A stretch of DNA of 64,000 nt from contig JBAVAQ010000024.1 in assembly GCA_049585795.1 (NCBI GenBank), positions 62,001-126,000 on the forward strand, read 5' to 3'. Below, in pieces: positions 42,695 to 50,009 of this stretch (the stretch's first letter is position 1; every line of letters begins with the position of its first letter). The notes under the pieces were generated by a model. That model saw only the letters and a list, made by a program, of their open reading frames with translations, was not told the DNA's origin and ran no database searches. A program made the translations under genes and the position numbers. The stretch comes from JABDBE01 sp049585795. GTDB taxonomy: Bacteria > Acidobacteriota > Terriglobia > Terriglobales > Acidobacteriaceae.

Positions 42695-43882
42695 CTAAAC
42701 CGCCTTCACCAGCATGCAGGTAATGTCATCGTGCTGCGGGGTGGGGCCGACGAAAGCGTCGAGGTCGCTCATCACGCGGTTGAGGACTTCCTGTGGGGTA
42801 GCTGCGGCACCGCCTTGCAGAACGTTCAGCAGCCGTTGCTCCCCGTACTCGTCGGTTTTCGCATTTTCCGCCTCGACCACTCCGTCGGTGAAGATCGCCA
42901 GCCAGTCACCCGGTTGCAAGATCACGGCGTCGGCTTCGTAGGACTTGTCCGCCCACATGCCTAATGGCAGCCCACCCTTAGACAAACGCTCGATCGCTCC
43001 TGAACTGCGCCGCAGGATGGGCGCGTTGTGTCCGGCATTGGTGTAGGTCAAGGTACGGGTGGCTGGGTCGAACTCGGCCAGAAAAGCGGTGGTGAAACGG
43101 AGGCCGCTCTGGCTGTTGGTGCAGGCGTAATGGTTCATGCCCGTGACCAGGTCGGCAAGGGAGCAGCGCGTCTCCGAAAGAGTTTTCAGGCTCGCTTGGA
43201 AAGTGGCCATCAAGAGCGCAGCCGGAATGCTTTTGCCGGCAACATCGGCAACCGCCAGAAGGAAGTGAGGTTCGGTGGAGTCCGCAGCCGGTCGGGCAAA
43301 GACATCATAAAAATCGCCCGCGACCGTATTCGCTGGGCGAGCGGCAAAGGCGATTTCCAAGCCGCGAACTTGTGGGGGCGTCGCGGGCAGCAGCCATTTC
43401 TGAATATCCCGCGCGATTTCGAGATCGCGTTTCATGACCACACGATCTGCGACCTCAAGCATCAGAAGAACGAAGAGCACCAGCCCACCCCAGAAATGGG
43501 GATCGAGTTCGAGAACCACCAGTTGTCCGGATTTCCCCGTGTAGCTATAGCCGCCGGCGGGAAAAATCAGGAGCACGACCCCCAATAGCAACAACACTCG
43601 CCGCGCGGGCGTCAGCTTTTCGAGGATTGCCCAGACATATTCCTGGGCCGTATGCCAGAACCCCCGTTTGCGGACTTCCGGAGCCCGCGCCTGAAAGTCG
43701 CGGTGATAAAGCCGGTAGCTGGCACGCGCATCCGCGCTGAACTGTTTCCACAGTTGGCTGAGTTCAAGTCCCTCGGTAACCCGATGCCAGAATCGATCCA
43801 ACTGCACCAGAAACTCAGGCCGGCGAGTTGCGGTCGGCGGAGGCTGACTGGGCGCGGCTTGGGAGGTCGGGGGATTCATCAC
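42695..43882 (-). CDS. SpoIIE/PP2C-type serine phosphatase with membrane helices
   Basis: 395 residues. N-terminal ~100 residues are soluble. Two hydrophobic segments follow (RVLLLLGVVLLIFPAGG and WGGLVLFVLLMLEVAD). Then comes a RsbU/SpoIIE-type PP2C domain with ARPANTVAGDFYDVF, LAVADVAGKSIPAALLM, NAGHNAPIL and DWLAIFTDGVVEA. Metal-binding Asp residues are in these motifs. Likely dephosphorylates an anti-anti-sigma factor in a partner-switch pathway. The SpoIIAA-like protein at 1467 is a possible but distant partner. No kinase is nearby. Confidence 0.9.
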   Translation of the reverse strand: MMNPPTSQAAPSQPPPTATRRPEFLVQLDRFWHRVTEGLELSQLWKQFSADARASYRLYHRDFQARAPEVRKRGFWHTAQEYVWAILEKLTPARRVLLLLGVVLLIFPAGGYSYTGKSGQLVVLELDPHFWGGLVLFVLLMLEVADRVVMKRDLEIARDIQKWLLPATPPQVRGLEIAFAARPANTVAGDFYDVFARPAADSTEPHFLLAVADVAGKSIPAALLMATFQASLKTLSETRCSLADLVTGMNHYACTNSQSGLRFTTAFLAEFDPATRTLTYTNAGHNAPILRRSSGAIERLSKGGLPLGMWADKSYEADAVILQPGDWLAIFTDGVVEAENAKTDEYGEQRLLNVLQGGAAATPQEVLNRVMSDLDAFVGPTPQHDDITCMLVKAV

Positions 43883-43940
43883 GTTTGCAGCGAAGAGTCA
43901 TTATAGAAGTTCGCGAGAGAATTCGCCTGGCAGAGCGTAA

Positions 43941-44948
43941 TCAGAACAACTTCAGTTGCGCGTCGGATTCCGCTTCAACCGCAGGATGAGTTTTTCGGCT
44001 GTATCGATCGTAGTCGCTGGGAATGCCATACTTCTGCCGCAGACGCCCCATCAACTGAGAAAGCGGCTTACGATACGACTCCGGCAGGAATGCGCGATCT
44101 TGGTAGCGCTTCCGGTACGTTTCGACGAGTTGCGGGAACTCTTTTTCCAGAAAGGGCAGGAAGACAGCCGCCGAGCAGGGCTTCAAAAACAGGGAATTGG
44201 CGAAGATGTATTTTCCGCCCGACTCAGCCGTCGCACGGACAAGTGCCTCAAGGTCGCGTGGCGAATCGGTGATGCCGGGGAGCACGGGCGCGCAGATCAC
44301 ACCGGCTGAAATCCCCACCTGGTTCAGCTTTTGCATGGCCTCCAGCCGCAGGTCGGGACGTGGGGCGCGCGGTTCTAAAATGCGCGCCAAGTCAACCTTC
44401 AGAGTGGTGATCGTGATGTTGACGAACAGACGATTATTTTCCGCGATCTGCCGGAGTACGTCGACATCCCGCAGCACGAGATTAGATTTAGTGACGATGC
44501 CGATTTCGAGGCCGCTATGCCGCGTGAGTTCTTCCAGGATCGCCCGCGTCACCTCGAAGCGCCGCTCGGCCGGTTGATAGGGATCGGTGGCCGTGCCGAT
44601 TGCGATTTCTTCTCCAGCCTTGACCTGGCGCAGTTCCTGCCGCAACAAATCCGCCGCGTGTTGCTTCACGAAAATCTTCTGCTCGAAGTCGACGCCCTCA
44701 CGCATTTCCATGAACTCGTGCGTGTAGCGCGCGTAGCAGTATTTGCAGGCAAACTCGCACCCACGATATGGGTTGATGGTCCAGGTGAAGGGCATGCGCA
44801 CCCCGGTACAGCGATTGAGCAGCGATCGGACCGGTAGCGTGAAGTATTCAACCTCATGCCCTTGCCGCAAGGATTCTCCTTCCGAAGCCAGGCGGGCGAT
44901 GCCGATGAGTTTGGGCGTGGACTCGGGGAAAATGGGCAGGGAAGCCAT
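43941..44948 (-). CDS. Radical SAM protein (SPL/Rv2578c-like)
   Basis: 335 residues. The [4Fe-4S]-SAM motif is CEFACKYCYA (CxxxCxxC), in INPYRGCEFACKYCYARYTHEF, as in the spore-photoproduct-lyase-like/Rv2578c group. TATDPYQPAERRFEVTR and GIVTKSNLVLRDVDVL are further landmarks. The reaction is unknown. It lies 75 bp from the transposable element at 45024. Confidence 0.88.
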   Translation of the reverse strand: MASLPIFPESTPKLIGIARLASEGESLRQGHEVEYFTLPVRSLLNRCTGVRMPFTWTINPYRGCEFACKYCYARYTHEFMEMREGVDFEQKIFVKQHAADLLRQELRQVKAGEEIAIGTATDPYQPAERRFEVTRAILEELTRHSGLEIGIVTKSNLVLRDVDVLRQIAENNRLFVNITITTLKVDLARILEPRAPRPDLRLEAMQKLNQVGISAGVICAPVLPGITDSPRDLEALVRATAESGGKYIFANSLFLKPCSAAVFLPFLEKEFPQLVETYRKRYQDRAFLPESYRKPLSQLMGRLRQKYGIPSDYDRYSRKTHPAVEAESDAQLKLF

Positions 44949-45015
44949 GAGCTAATTCGCTTTTTATTCGCTACTAAGATTCTATCCTTAAAGCCGAAAG
45001 CCAGTCAAGCGAGCT

Positions 45016-45023
45016 TTCGATCG
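45016..45023. repeat. 8-bp target site duplication, left copy
   Basis: TTCGATCG, identical to 47694-47701 on the far side of the element. Confidence 0.85.
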
Positions 45024-45045
45024 GGTAGTGGGCTGTTTTGAATTT
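45024..45045 (+). repeat. Left terminal inverted repeat
   Basis: 22 bp starting GGTAGTGGGCTGTTTTG. Pairs with 47672-47693 with two mismatches (positions 11 and 18). Confidence 0.88.
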
Positions 45046-45209
45046 GGAAGGATTTAGCACTCAATCAGCCCGGCTAGATGAAAAATGCCGTGAAGCGATG
45101 CGTTGCAATGGCTCCGCCGATTCGCTTAGTTTCGGCTGCGTTCGCCGGCTACCAACTGAGTGCCTTTTTTATTGTACTCTCGGTCTTGAATCTCTGGCAT
45201 AATTGGGCC

Positions 45210-45473
45210 ATGCGTGGTCGAGCAAGCAAGGGAGATGTAGCGCAGAATGCGCTGCGAGTGGTAGAAGAAGCTATTGGCGGGCCGCTGAAAGTAAAGCCGC
45301 GAACACTAGAGTTTCCGCCACGAAAGAAGAATCCGGCAGCAGTCGCGCTTTCCAAGCTGGGCAGCAGAAAAGGCGGCATCGCCAGAGCGAAGAAGCTAAC
45401 GCCCGCAGAGCGCAAAGAGATAGCCCAGCGTGCGGCACAAGCACGCTGGGGCCAGAGGAAAGTCGAAGATTGA
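45210..45473 (+). CDS. Small basic passenger protein of the element
   Basis: 87 residues from ATG 45210. A CATAAT -10 lies only 6 bp upstream, so the mRNA is probably leaderless; the frame upstream to 45078 has no family character. The C-terminal half, AAVALSKLGSRKGGIARAKKLTPAERKEIAQRAAQARWG, resembles small histone-H1-like/'KGG..RA..L....R..IA..AA.ARW' proteins. DNA binding is inferred from its basic character. It is transcribed towards the convergent terminator at 45630. Confidence 0.75.
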   Translation: MRGRASKGDVAQNALRVVEEAIGGPLKVKPRTLEFPPRKKNPAAVALSKLGSRKGGIARAKKLTPAERKEIAQRAAQARWGQRKVED

Positions 45474-45616
45474 GGGAGGGTCATTCGAGCCTCGCTCAAC
45501 AGGGGCAACTAGCAGCGATTATCGGCACTTCGATCACTAGGGTTTCATCGCCGACGCGAATCGTGATTGTTACCTTCGTGACCGAGACCGTGATTCTCAC
45601 GGATCGCACCACATAG
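45470..45616 (+). CDS. Possible 48-residue peptide overlapping the previous stop
   Basis: A TTG overlapping the TGA of the preceding gene opens a frame of REGHSSLAQQGQLAAIIGTS followed by a beta-rich end (TRIVIVTFVTETVILTDRTT). It ends just before the terminator. This could be a coupled microprotein or only an open frame. No homology could be checked. Confidence 0.3.
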   Translation: MREGHSSLAQQGQLAAIIGTSITRVSSPTRIVIVTFVTETVILTDRTT

Positions 45617-45629
45617 AGGCTCCTTTCCA

Positions 45630-45655
45630 AAAGGCCCGTTCTGCTACGGGCCTTT
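45630..45655. terminator. Bidirectional terminator between convergent passenger genes
   Basis: 9-bp perfect stem AAAGGCCCG/CGGGCCTTT with an 8-nt loop. T-runs follow on the plus strand (TTTCTTT), and A-rich bases upstream serve the minus strand. Confidence 0.8.
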
Positions 45656-45657
45656 CT

Positions 45658-46470
45658 TTAATTCGCAGAATTCTTTTGGAAACCGATAGTGATGGAGCGC
45701 CTGCTGTCATCCTCCGAATCCGTGTACATCAAGTCAAAAATCTTAACCATAGCTTCTAGCCATTTTGCTCGTTTGTCGTTTGGCCACTCGGTATCGGGAG
45801 GAGGTAGTTTTTCCAGCAACCCTTTGATGAAGTAGGGCAATTCCTTTTCGTCGTCTGCATCTTTACCCTTCTTTTTTTCGGGCTCCGGTGTTTCTGTTGG
45901 AGTTATGGCCGGGGTCGCATCGCTGGCCTTAATCGAAGGTCTCACGAGTCGGTCCCCGTACTCAGAGAATCCAGCCTGCTTCGCAGACCGCTGGAATACC
46001 TGGCGTGCCTTGTCTTTCTGTTTTTCAGCTACGCCAGCTTTCACCATGAAGTTCTCCAAGCCAGAGACCGGAGGCAAACTCCCACTCTTGAATTCCTCGT
46101 AAACCTTGGCGTAGAGAGGAACCGCAAGAAAGGCTTCTACGCGGGCAGCCCTTTCTTGCTGGGGATCACAAATGCGGCTCCCGAGTGAAGTAAGCGTCAC
46201 AACCCCCTTGTCATAGTTGAGGACAGTGAAGGTCTTTGCGGCCAACAGGCGAAGCCGGAATGTTCCGCTGTTAGATGATGCCGCCCCTAGCTTTGCGGCG
46301 AGCTCGTCCAAATGACAAGACGTCCCCCCGACTGATTGCACGGCCTTAGCAACCTTCACTACATCATCGAGATCGTTGTACGGAAAACTGATTGTGGACC
46401 GTCCGCGCTCTCCCTCGGCTGCCTCAGCCGGTTCAACTGGGATTGGCTCTTTGACTGCTTCTGCGGGCAT
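45658..46470 (-). CDS. Winged-helix-like protein, passenger and candidate regulator
   Basis: 270 residues from ATG 46470 with a strong GGAGGTGA. About residues 25-95 look like a winged helix: LDDVVKVAKAVQSVGGTSCHLDELAAKLG..SGTFRLRLLAAKTFTVLNYDKGVVTLTSLGSRI. A second helical block follows, then an acidic/basic low-complexity linker and a short conserved-looking C-terminus (LPYFIKGLLEKLPPPDTEWP...LEAMVKIFDLMY). It is divergent from the transposase gene and both promoters share one inverted repeat, so it may regulate transposition. The family is not identified with certainty. Confidence 0.7.
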   Translation of the reverse strand: MPAEAVKEPIPVEPAEAAEGERGRSTISFPYNDLDDVVKVAKAVQSVGGTSCHLDELAAKLGAASSNSGTFRLRLLAAKTFTVLNYDKGVVTLTSLGSRICDPQQERAARVEAFLAVPLYAKVYEEFKSGSLPPVSGLENFMVKAGVAEKQKDKARQVFQRSAKQAGFSEYGDRLVRPSIKASDATPAITPTETPEPEKKKGKDADDEKELPYFIKGLLEKLPPPDTEWPNDKRAKWLEAMVKIFDLMYTDSEDDSRRSITIGFQKNSAN

Positions 46471-46524
46471 TGTTTCACCTCCTAGGTGACTGACATCGGT
46501 ACAGTAGCACGATGGCAGTATGTA

Positions 46525-46530
46525 TGCAAT
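46525..46530 (-). promoter_or_regulatory. Putative -35 of the divergent winged-helix gene
   Basis: Minus strand TTGCAT, 17-bp spacer, then TACTGT (plus 46502-46507). It overlaps the left arm of the inverted repeat at 46527-46541. Confidence 0.45.
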
Positions 46531-46571
46531 AAAATAATGAGGATTTGTAGGCACGGCTCATTATTTTATTG
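46527..46571. promoter_or_regulatory. 15-bp perfect inverted repeat between divergent promoters
   Basis: Arms CAATAAAATAATGAG (46527-46541) and CTCATTATTTTATTG (46557-46571) with a 15-bp loop. Each arm overlaps the predicted -35 box of one of the two divergent genes, as expected for a shared operator. A hairpin in single-stranded DNA is also possible. Confidence 0.75.
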
Positions 46572-46597
46572 ACAGCTTGCACGAGCAAGCATACAAT
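46569..46597 (+). promoter_or_regulatory. Sigma-70-type promoter of the transposase
   Basis: TTGACA, 17-bp spacer, TACAAT. The spacer contains a 6-bp inverted repeat GCTTGC-ACGA-GCAAGC (46575-46590). The ATG (46607) is only ~10 bp after the -10, so the transcript is probably leaderless. Confidence 0.75.
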
Positions 46598-46606
46598 TCT
46601 TGTATT

Positions 46607-47455
46607 ATGAATCGTTTGCCAATCGAAAAGCGGGCCCAAGTGATCGCCGCCTTAGTAGAGGGTAACAGTATTCGGGCAACCTGCCGACTAACTGGAGCCT
46701 GTAAAGACGCGGTTCTAAAGCTGGTTCGGGACATGGGGACGGCTTGTGCGGCCTTCCACAATTCGACCGTGCGCGAAGTGAAGGTCGAGCGCGTCCAATG
46801 CGATGAAGTTTGGAGTTTTTGCTACGCGAAGGAAAAGAATGTCCCCTTAGGGCAGCAAGGGACAGGCGCGGGGAGCGTTTGGACGTGGATTGCGATTGAC
46901 GCGGATTCTAAGTTGGTGCTGTCTTACTTGTGCGGCGGACGGGACGCAAGCTGGGCTTGCAAGTTCATGGAGGACTTGGCATCGCGTGTGACCACGCGCA
47001 TTCAGATTACAACGGACGGTCACCGCGCATACGCGGAAGCTGTCGAAGGTGCATTCGGGATGGACGTGGATTACGCGATGCTGATAAAGCTGTACGGCGC
47101 ACCCTCTGACAACCCTGAAAGCCGCTACAGCCCTGCCGCTTGCATCGGGACACGCACAGGTATCTTGAGCGGCAATCCTGACCGCCAGCACATCTCTACC
47201 AGTTACATCGAACGGCAAAACCTGAATCTGCGAATGGGCGTCCGGCGCTTCACTCGGCTAACGAACGCCTTCTCCAAGAAGTTTGAGAATCACTGCCACA
47301 TGGTTGCGATCTATCATGCCTATTACAACTTCTGCCGCGTCCATCAAACGCTGAGAGTCACGCCAGCGATGGAAGCGGGGCTAACAGATCACGTTTGGAG
47401 TTTGGAGGAATTGGTGGGATTATTGGAACAAAAGGCGCAGGGAGCGGCAGTATGA
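46607..47455 (+). CDS. IS1-family DDE transposase (single ORF)
   Basis: 282 residues from ATG 46607. An N-terminal HTH part (IEKRAQVIAALVEGNSIRATCRLTGACKDAVLKLV) is followed by the DDE core: CDEVWSF (first Asp), TTDGHRAYAEAV (second Asp), STSYIERQNL (Glu). The C-terminus YYNFCRVHQTLRVTPAM... is the signature tail. The gene is one uninterrupted frame, unlike the frameshifted InsAB of E. coli IS1. It is translationally coupled to the following small membrane protein (ATGA). Confidence 0.92.
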   Translation: MNRLPIEKRAQVIAALVEGNSIRATCRLTGACKDAVLKLVRDMGTACAAFHNSTVREVKVERVQCDEVWSFCYAKEKNVPLGQQGTGAGSVWTWIAIDADSKLVLSYLCGGRDASWACKFMEDLASRVTTRIQITTDGHRAYAEAVEGAFGMDVDYAMLIKLYGAPSDNPESRYSPAACIGTRTGILSGNPDRQHISTSYIERQNLNLRMGVRRFTRLTNAFSKKFENHCHMVAIYHAYYNFCRVHQTLRVTPAMEAGLTDHVWSLEELVGLLEQKAQGAAV

Positions 47456-47670
47456 TCTCGGAAGCACGGTTTTTCGCTTTGGCGGTCGCCTGGGTCGGGG
47501 GATGGGGGTTCCTATTTTTTACCAATCCTCAGTTGATTTGCCGATTGGGTAGAATTAAGAACCCGACATCTAAGAGGCTGAGAATAATCAAAATCATGGG
47601 CGCTGTCGAACTGGCAATCGTTTTCACAAGTTGCGTTTTGACTGCCGTGTTCGGATTATCTTCACATTGA
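47452..47670 (+). CDS. Small two-helix membrane protein coupled to transposase
   Basis: 72 residues; the ATG overlaps the transposase TGA (ATGA). Two hydrophobic segments, ARFFALAVAWVGGWGFLFF and IMGAVELAIVFTSCVLTAVFGL, are separated by a basic loop (RLGRIKNPTSKRLRI). The stop codon lies one base before the right terminal inverted repeat, so it is an integral part of the element. Function is unknown. Confidence 0.7.
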   Translation: MISEARFFALAVAWVGGWGFLFFTNPQLICRLGRIKNPTSKRLRIIKIMGAVELAIVFTSCVLTAVFGLSSH

Positions 47671-47671
47671 G

Positions 47672-47693
47672 AAATCCAAAACCGCCCACTACC
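47672..47693 (-). repeat. Right terminal inverted repeat
   Basis: On the minus strand it begins GGTAGTGGGCGGTTTTG and pairs with 45024-45045. Confidence 0.88.
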
Positions 47694-47701
47694 TTCGATC
47701 G
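47694..47701. repeat. 8-bp target site duplication, right copy
   Basis: TTCGATCG, identical to 45016-45023. Confidence 0.85.
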
Positions 47702-47834
47702 ACATGCACAGTCCCGGCGAGGACGAAGCCTACCAGCGGGGGAAAGCGTCAGGATCTGGCGCGACTCGACAAGGGAGTTTCCCTTGCGGGGCTATCGATC
47801 CGACACGAGTGGCATGAGCGAAAGAATGTCTAAA

Positions 47835-47854
47835 GACGCGCGAGGATGCGCGTC
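47835..47854 (-). terminator. Terminator of the M16 peptidase genes
   Basis: Stem GACGCGC/GCGCGTC, 6-nt loop. In the minus direction it is followed by TTTAG. Located ~10 bp beyond the stop of the 714-residue gene. Confidence 0.6.
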
Positions 47855-47864
47855 CTTCACTTTT

Positions 47865-50009
47865 TTATTGCTGCGGCTTCTCGAACAGTTTGGGATCGAT
47901 TGTCGGATTGATCTGGATCGAGGTGTACTTCACGGTGCTCGTATCCTTGCCGTTCTGTTTGTTCAGGTGCAAGTAGGGGAGGGTTAAACCGTCAGCGGTT
48001 CTCCAGTCGCTGAGTTCGGTCTCGCCTTGGAATTCGCCAGTCTGCCCCATCCCTTTGTAGTCTTCGCGCAGAATCCGGCCGCTCTTGGGCTCCACATACC
48101 AGCGAATCCATGGAACTGCGCCGCCAATGTCGACTACTGCGGCTTCGATGTCGCCAACCTTCTCGGTTCCTGTGGCCGTGAACGTAATCGCGGGGTCATT
48201 CACGCGCTGCGCAAGATAAACCTGGTCGTGATGAATCTGGGTTAAGCTCTCGGTCTTCTGCGCCGCAGGCAGGTCCCGCATCCCTCTGCCTTCAGCGAAC
48301 ATGAAACCGGAGTCCGCAGTAACGACAATTGCGAGATTGCCGTGTGGTGTCGGGATGCTCAAATGCATTCGATCAGGGAAGGCAAGAGTCAGTTCGATGG
48401 GCGTGGGTGATTCATCTCCGGGAGCACTTTCGGTGAAGTTCACTCGCAACGATTTTATGGTCTGCAGTTTGTCTATTCCGCCCATGGCCTGGGCCACTTT
48501 CGCAGCCAAAGCTTTGCCTTCCGGATTCGAGGCTGACGGCTTCGCGGGTGCTTCTTCTTTCTCGCTCTTTTGACCGGGAGGCGGAGGAATCGCGATGTCC
48601 ACGTTGGTTACTGGACCGAGAGAAGACAAGGGCTTGTCGAAATCGGGTGTGTTGCCTACAACCAGGACCGCGAGTTTGTCTTTGTGCAGGTACTTGGCCG
48701 CGACCCGCGCCACGTCTTCCTTCCCTACCTTCTCGATCCCAGTGCGATAGCGTTCCAGGAAGTCGGCGGGATACCCGTAAAATTCGTACGCCATGCGTTC
48801 GCGCAGAACTTTCTCCGGCGAATCGAAATTGAACACGAACGAATTCAGGATGGAATCCTTGGCGCGCTTGATTTCTTCGTCCGAAATCGGATTCGGCTTC
48901 AGGTTATCGATCTCTTTGTAAAGCGCCTCAATGGATTCCACAGTGGTCGCGCTCTTGGTGCCCATGGCAATACGTACGATTCCGGGATGATCGAACGCCG
49001 AGCCGATTCCGCCGCCGACCCCGTATGCCAATCCTTGCGCTGTTCTTATGCTCTTGAACAGCCGCGAAGAAAAACCGCCGCCAAACGCTTCATTGAAAAC
49101 TTGCGTGGCGTAATAGTCTGGATTGTCTCGCCGGATACCCAGTTCCGTCATATCGATGGAACTCTGATTTACGTCTTCCTTCGAAATCAAGTAGTAGCCG
49201 GGCTTAGCCGGATCGAAGTCGATCTCGACCTTCTTGAGCGGCGGTCCTTTAGGCCAATCGCCAAAGACCTGCCGCAGTTTGGCTTCCATGACGGTGGAAT
49301 CGAAGTCGCCGACCACGCCCAGAATAATGTTGTTGGGATACACATGGGCGTGATGCCAATCGAGCAGGTCTTGCCGCGTGACGGCGGCAACCGTGGCGTA
49401 TTCGGGCTCGCGAGCATACGGGTTGCTCGCGCCGTAGGCAAGTTTCTTCGACTCGCGGCTTGCAATCGCACTCACATCGTCATTGCGCCGCGAGATGGCA
49501 TCATCCATTTCGTGCTGCGCCAGGTCGATCTTGTCGGTGCGAAATTCGGGTTCGCGCAATACATCGTTGAAAACTTTGAACACATCGTCGAAATCGCCCT
49601 TGAGGCACGACCACGAGATCGTGGTCGAGTCCGCCGTGTCGTTGGTTTCAACTTTGGCCGCGCGAATTTCGAGGTAATCATCGAGCCGATCTCCGGTTTG
49701 AGTTTTCGTACCGCCGGTGCGCCAGACTTCGCCGTAAATATCCAGCATCCCAACCTTGCTCGCGGGTTCGGAACGTGACCCCCCGCGGATGCGCGCGACC
49801 CCATCAATAAGCGGGAGTTCATGGTCTTCCTGCAGGAAGATCACCATGCCGTTCGGCAGTTCGATGCGTTTGGGTTCCTGCGGATGAAACGCGGGCAGAG
49901 GAGGAATGGTGATCTGCTGCCACTCGGTGGCTTGCGCCAGAGATCGCGGAACCGCCGCGCTGAGAAGAATCACAATCGACAGGAGAATGCGCGTGAGCCG
50001 AGTTTTCAT
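47865..50009 (-). CDS. M16 peptidase-like protein without HxxEH, with LolA-like tail
   Basis: 714 residues with a signal peptide (KTRLTRILLSIVILLSAAVPRSLA). Residues ~40-470 have the M16 fold (the second half YRTGIEKVGKEDVARVAAKYLHKDKLAVLVVG is typical), but the zinc motif is absent: its place reads GMLDIYGEVW rather than HxxEH. After a Pro/Lys-rich linker, residues ~505-714 form a LolA/outer-membrane-lipoprotein-sorting-like beta domain. The gene overlaps the active paralogue by ATGA. It probably forms a periplasmic heterodimer with it. Confidence 0.88.
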   Translation of the reverse strand: MKTRLTRILLSIVILLSAAVPRSLAQATEWQQITIPPLPAFHPQEPKRIELPNGMVIFLQEDHELPLIDGVARIRGGSRSEPASKVGMLDIYGEVWRTGGTKTQTGDRLDDYLEIRAAKVETNDTADSTTISWSCLKGDFDDVFKVFNDVLREPEFRTDKIDLAQHEMDDAISRRNDDVSAIASRESKKLAYGASNPYAREPEYATVAAVTRQDLLDWHHAHVYPNNIILGVVGDFDSTVMEAKLRQVFGDWPKGPPLKKVEIDFDPAKPGYYLISKEDVNQSSIDMTELGIRRDNPDYYATQVFNEAFGGGFSSRLFKSIRTAQGLAYGVGGGIGSAFDHPGIVRIAMGTKSATTVESIEALYKEIDNLKPNPISDEEIKRAKDSILNSFVFNFDSPEKVLRERMAYEFYGYPADFLERYRTGIEKVGKEDVARVAAKYLHKDKLAVLVVGNTPDFDKPLSSLGPVTNVDIAIPPPPGQKSEKEEAPAKPSASNPEGKALAAKVAQAMGGIDKLQTIKSLRVNFTESAPGDESPTPIELTLAFPDRMHLSIPTPHGNLAIVVTADSGFMFAEGRGMRDLPAAQKTESLTQIHHDQVYLAQRVNDPAITFTATGTEKVGDIEAAVVDIGGAVPWIRWYVEPKSGRILREDYKGMGQTGEFQGETELSDWRTADGLTLPYLHLNKQNGKDTSTVKYTSIQINPTIDPKLFEKPQQ

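Larger units (their letters stand above)
45024..47693. mobile_element. IS1-family-like transposable element carrying passenger genes
   Basis: 2670 bp. Its ends are 22-bp inverted repeats (45024-45045 and 47672-47693, 20/22 identical) beginning GGTAGTGGGC, which fits the GGnnnTG end rule of IS1-family elements. A perfect 8-bp direct duplication TTCGATCG flanks it. It contains a single-ORF transposase with DDE residues, an 87-residue basic protein, a ~270-residue winged-helix-like protein and a 72-residue membrane protein. It is thus three to four times the length of a minimal IS1. Intact ends, TSD and an uninterrupted transposase suggest a recent insertion. Confidence 0.88.

Noticed and set aside
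45078..45209. N-terminal extension of the 87-residue passenger protein
   Set aside because: The upstream part has no family-like character and the promoter -10 lies inside it.
48570..49778. 402-codon plus-strand frame opposite the second M16 gene
   Set aside because: No recognisable motif and fully inside a well supported gene.
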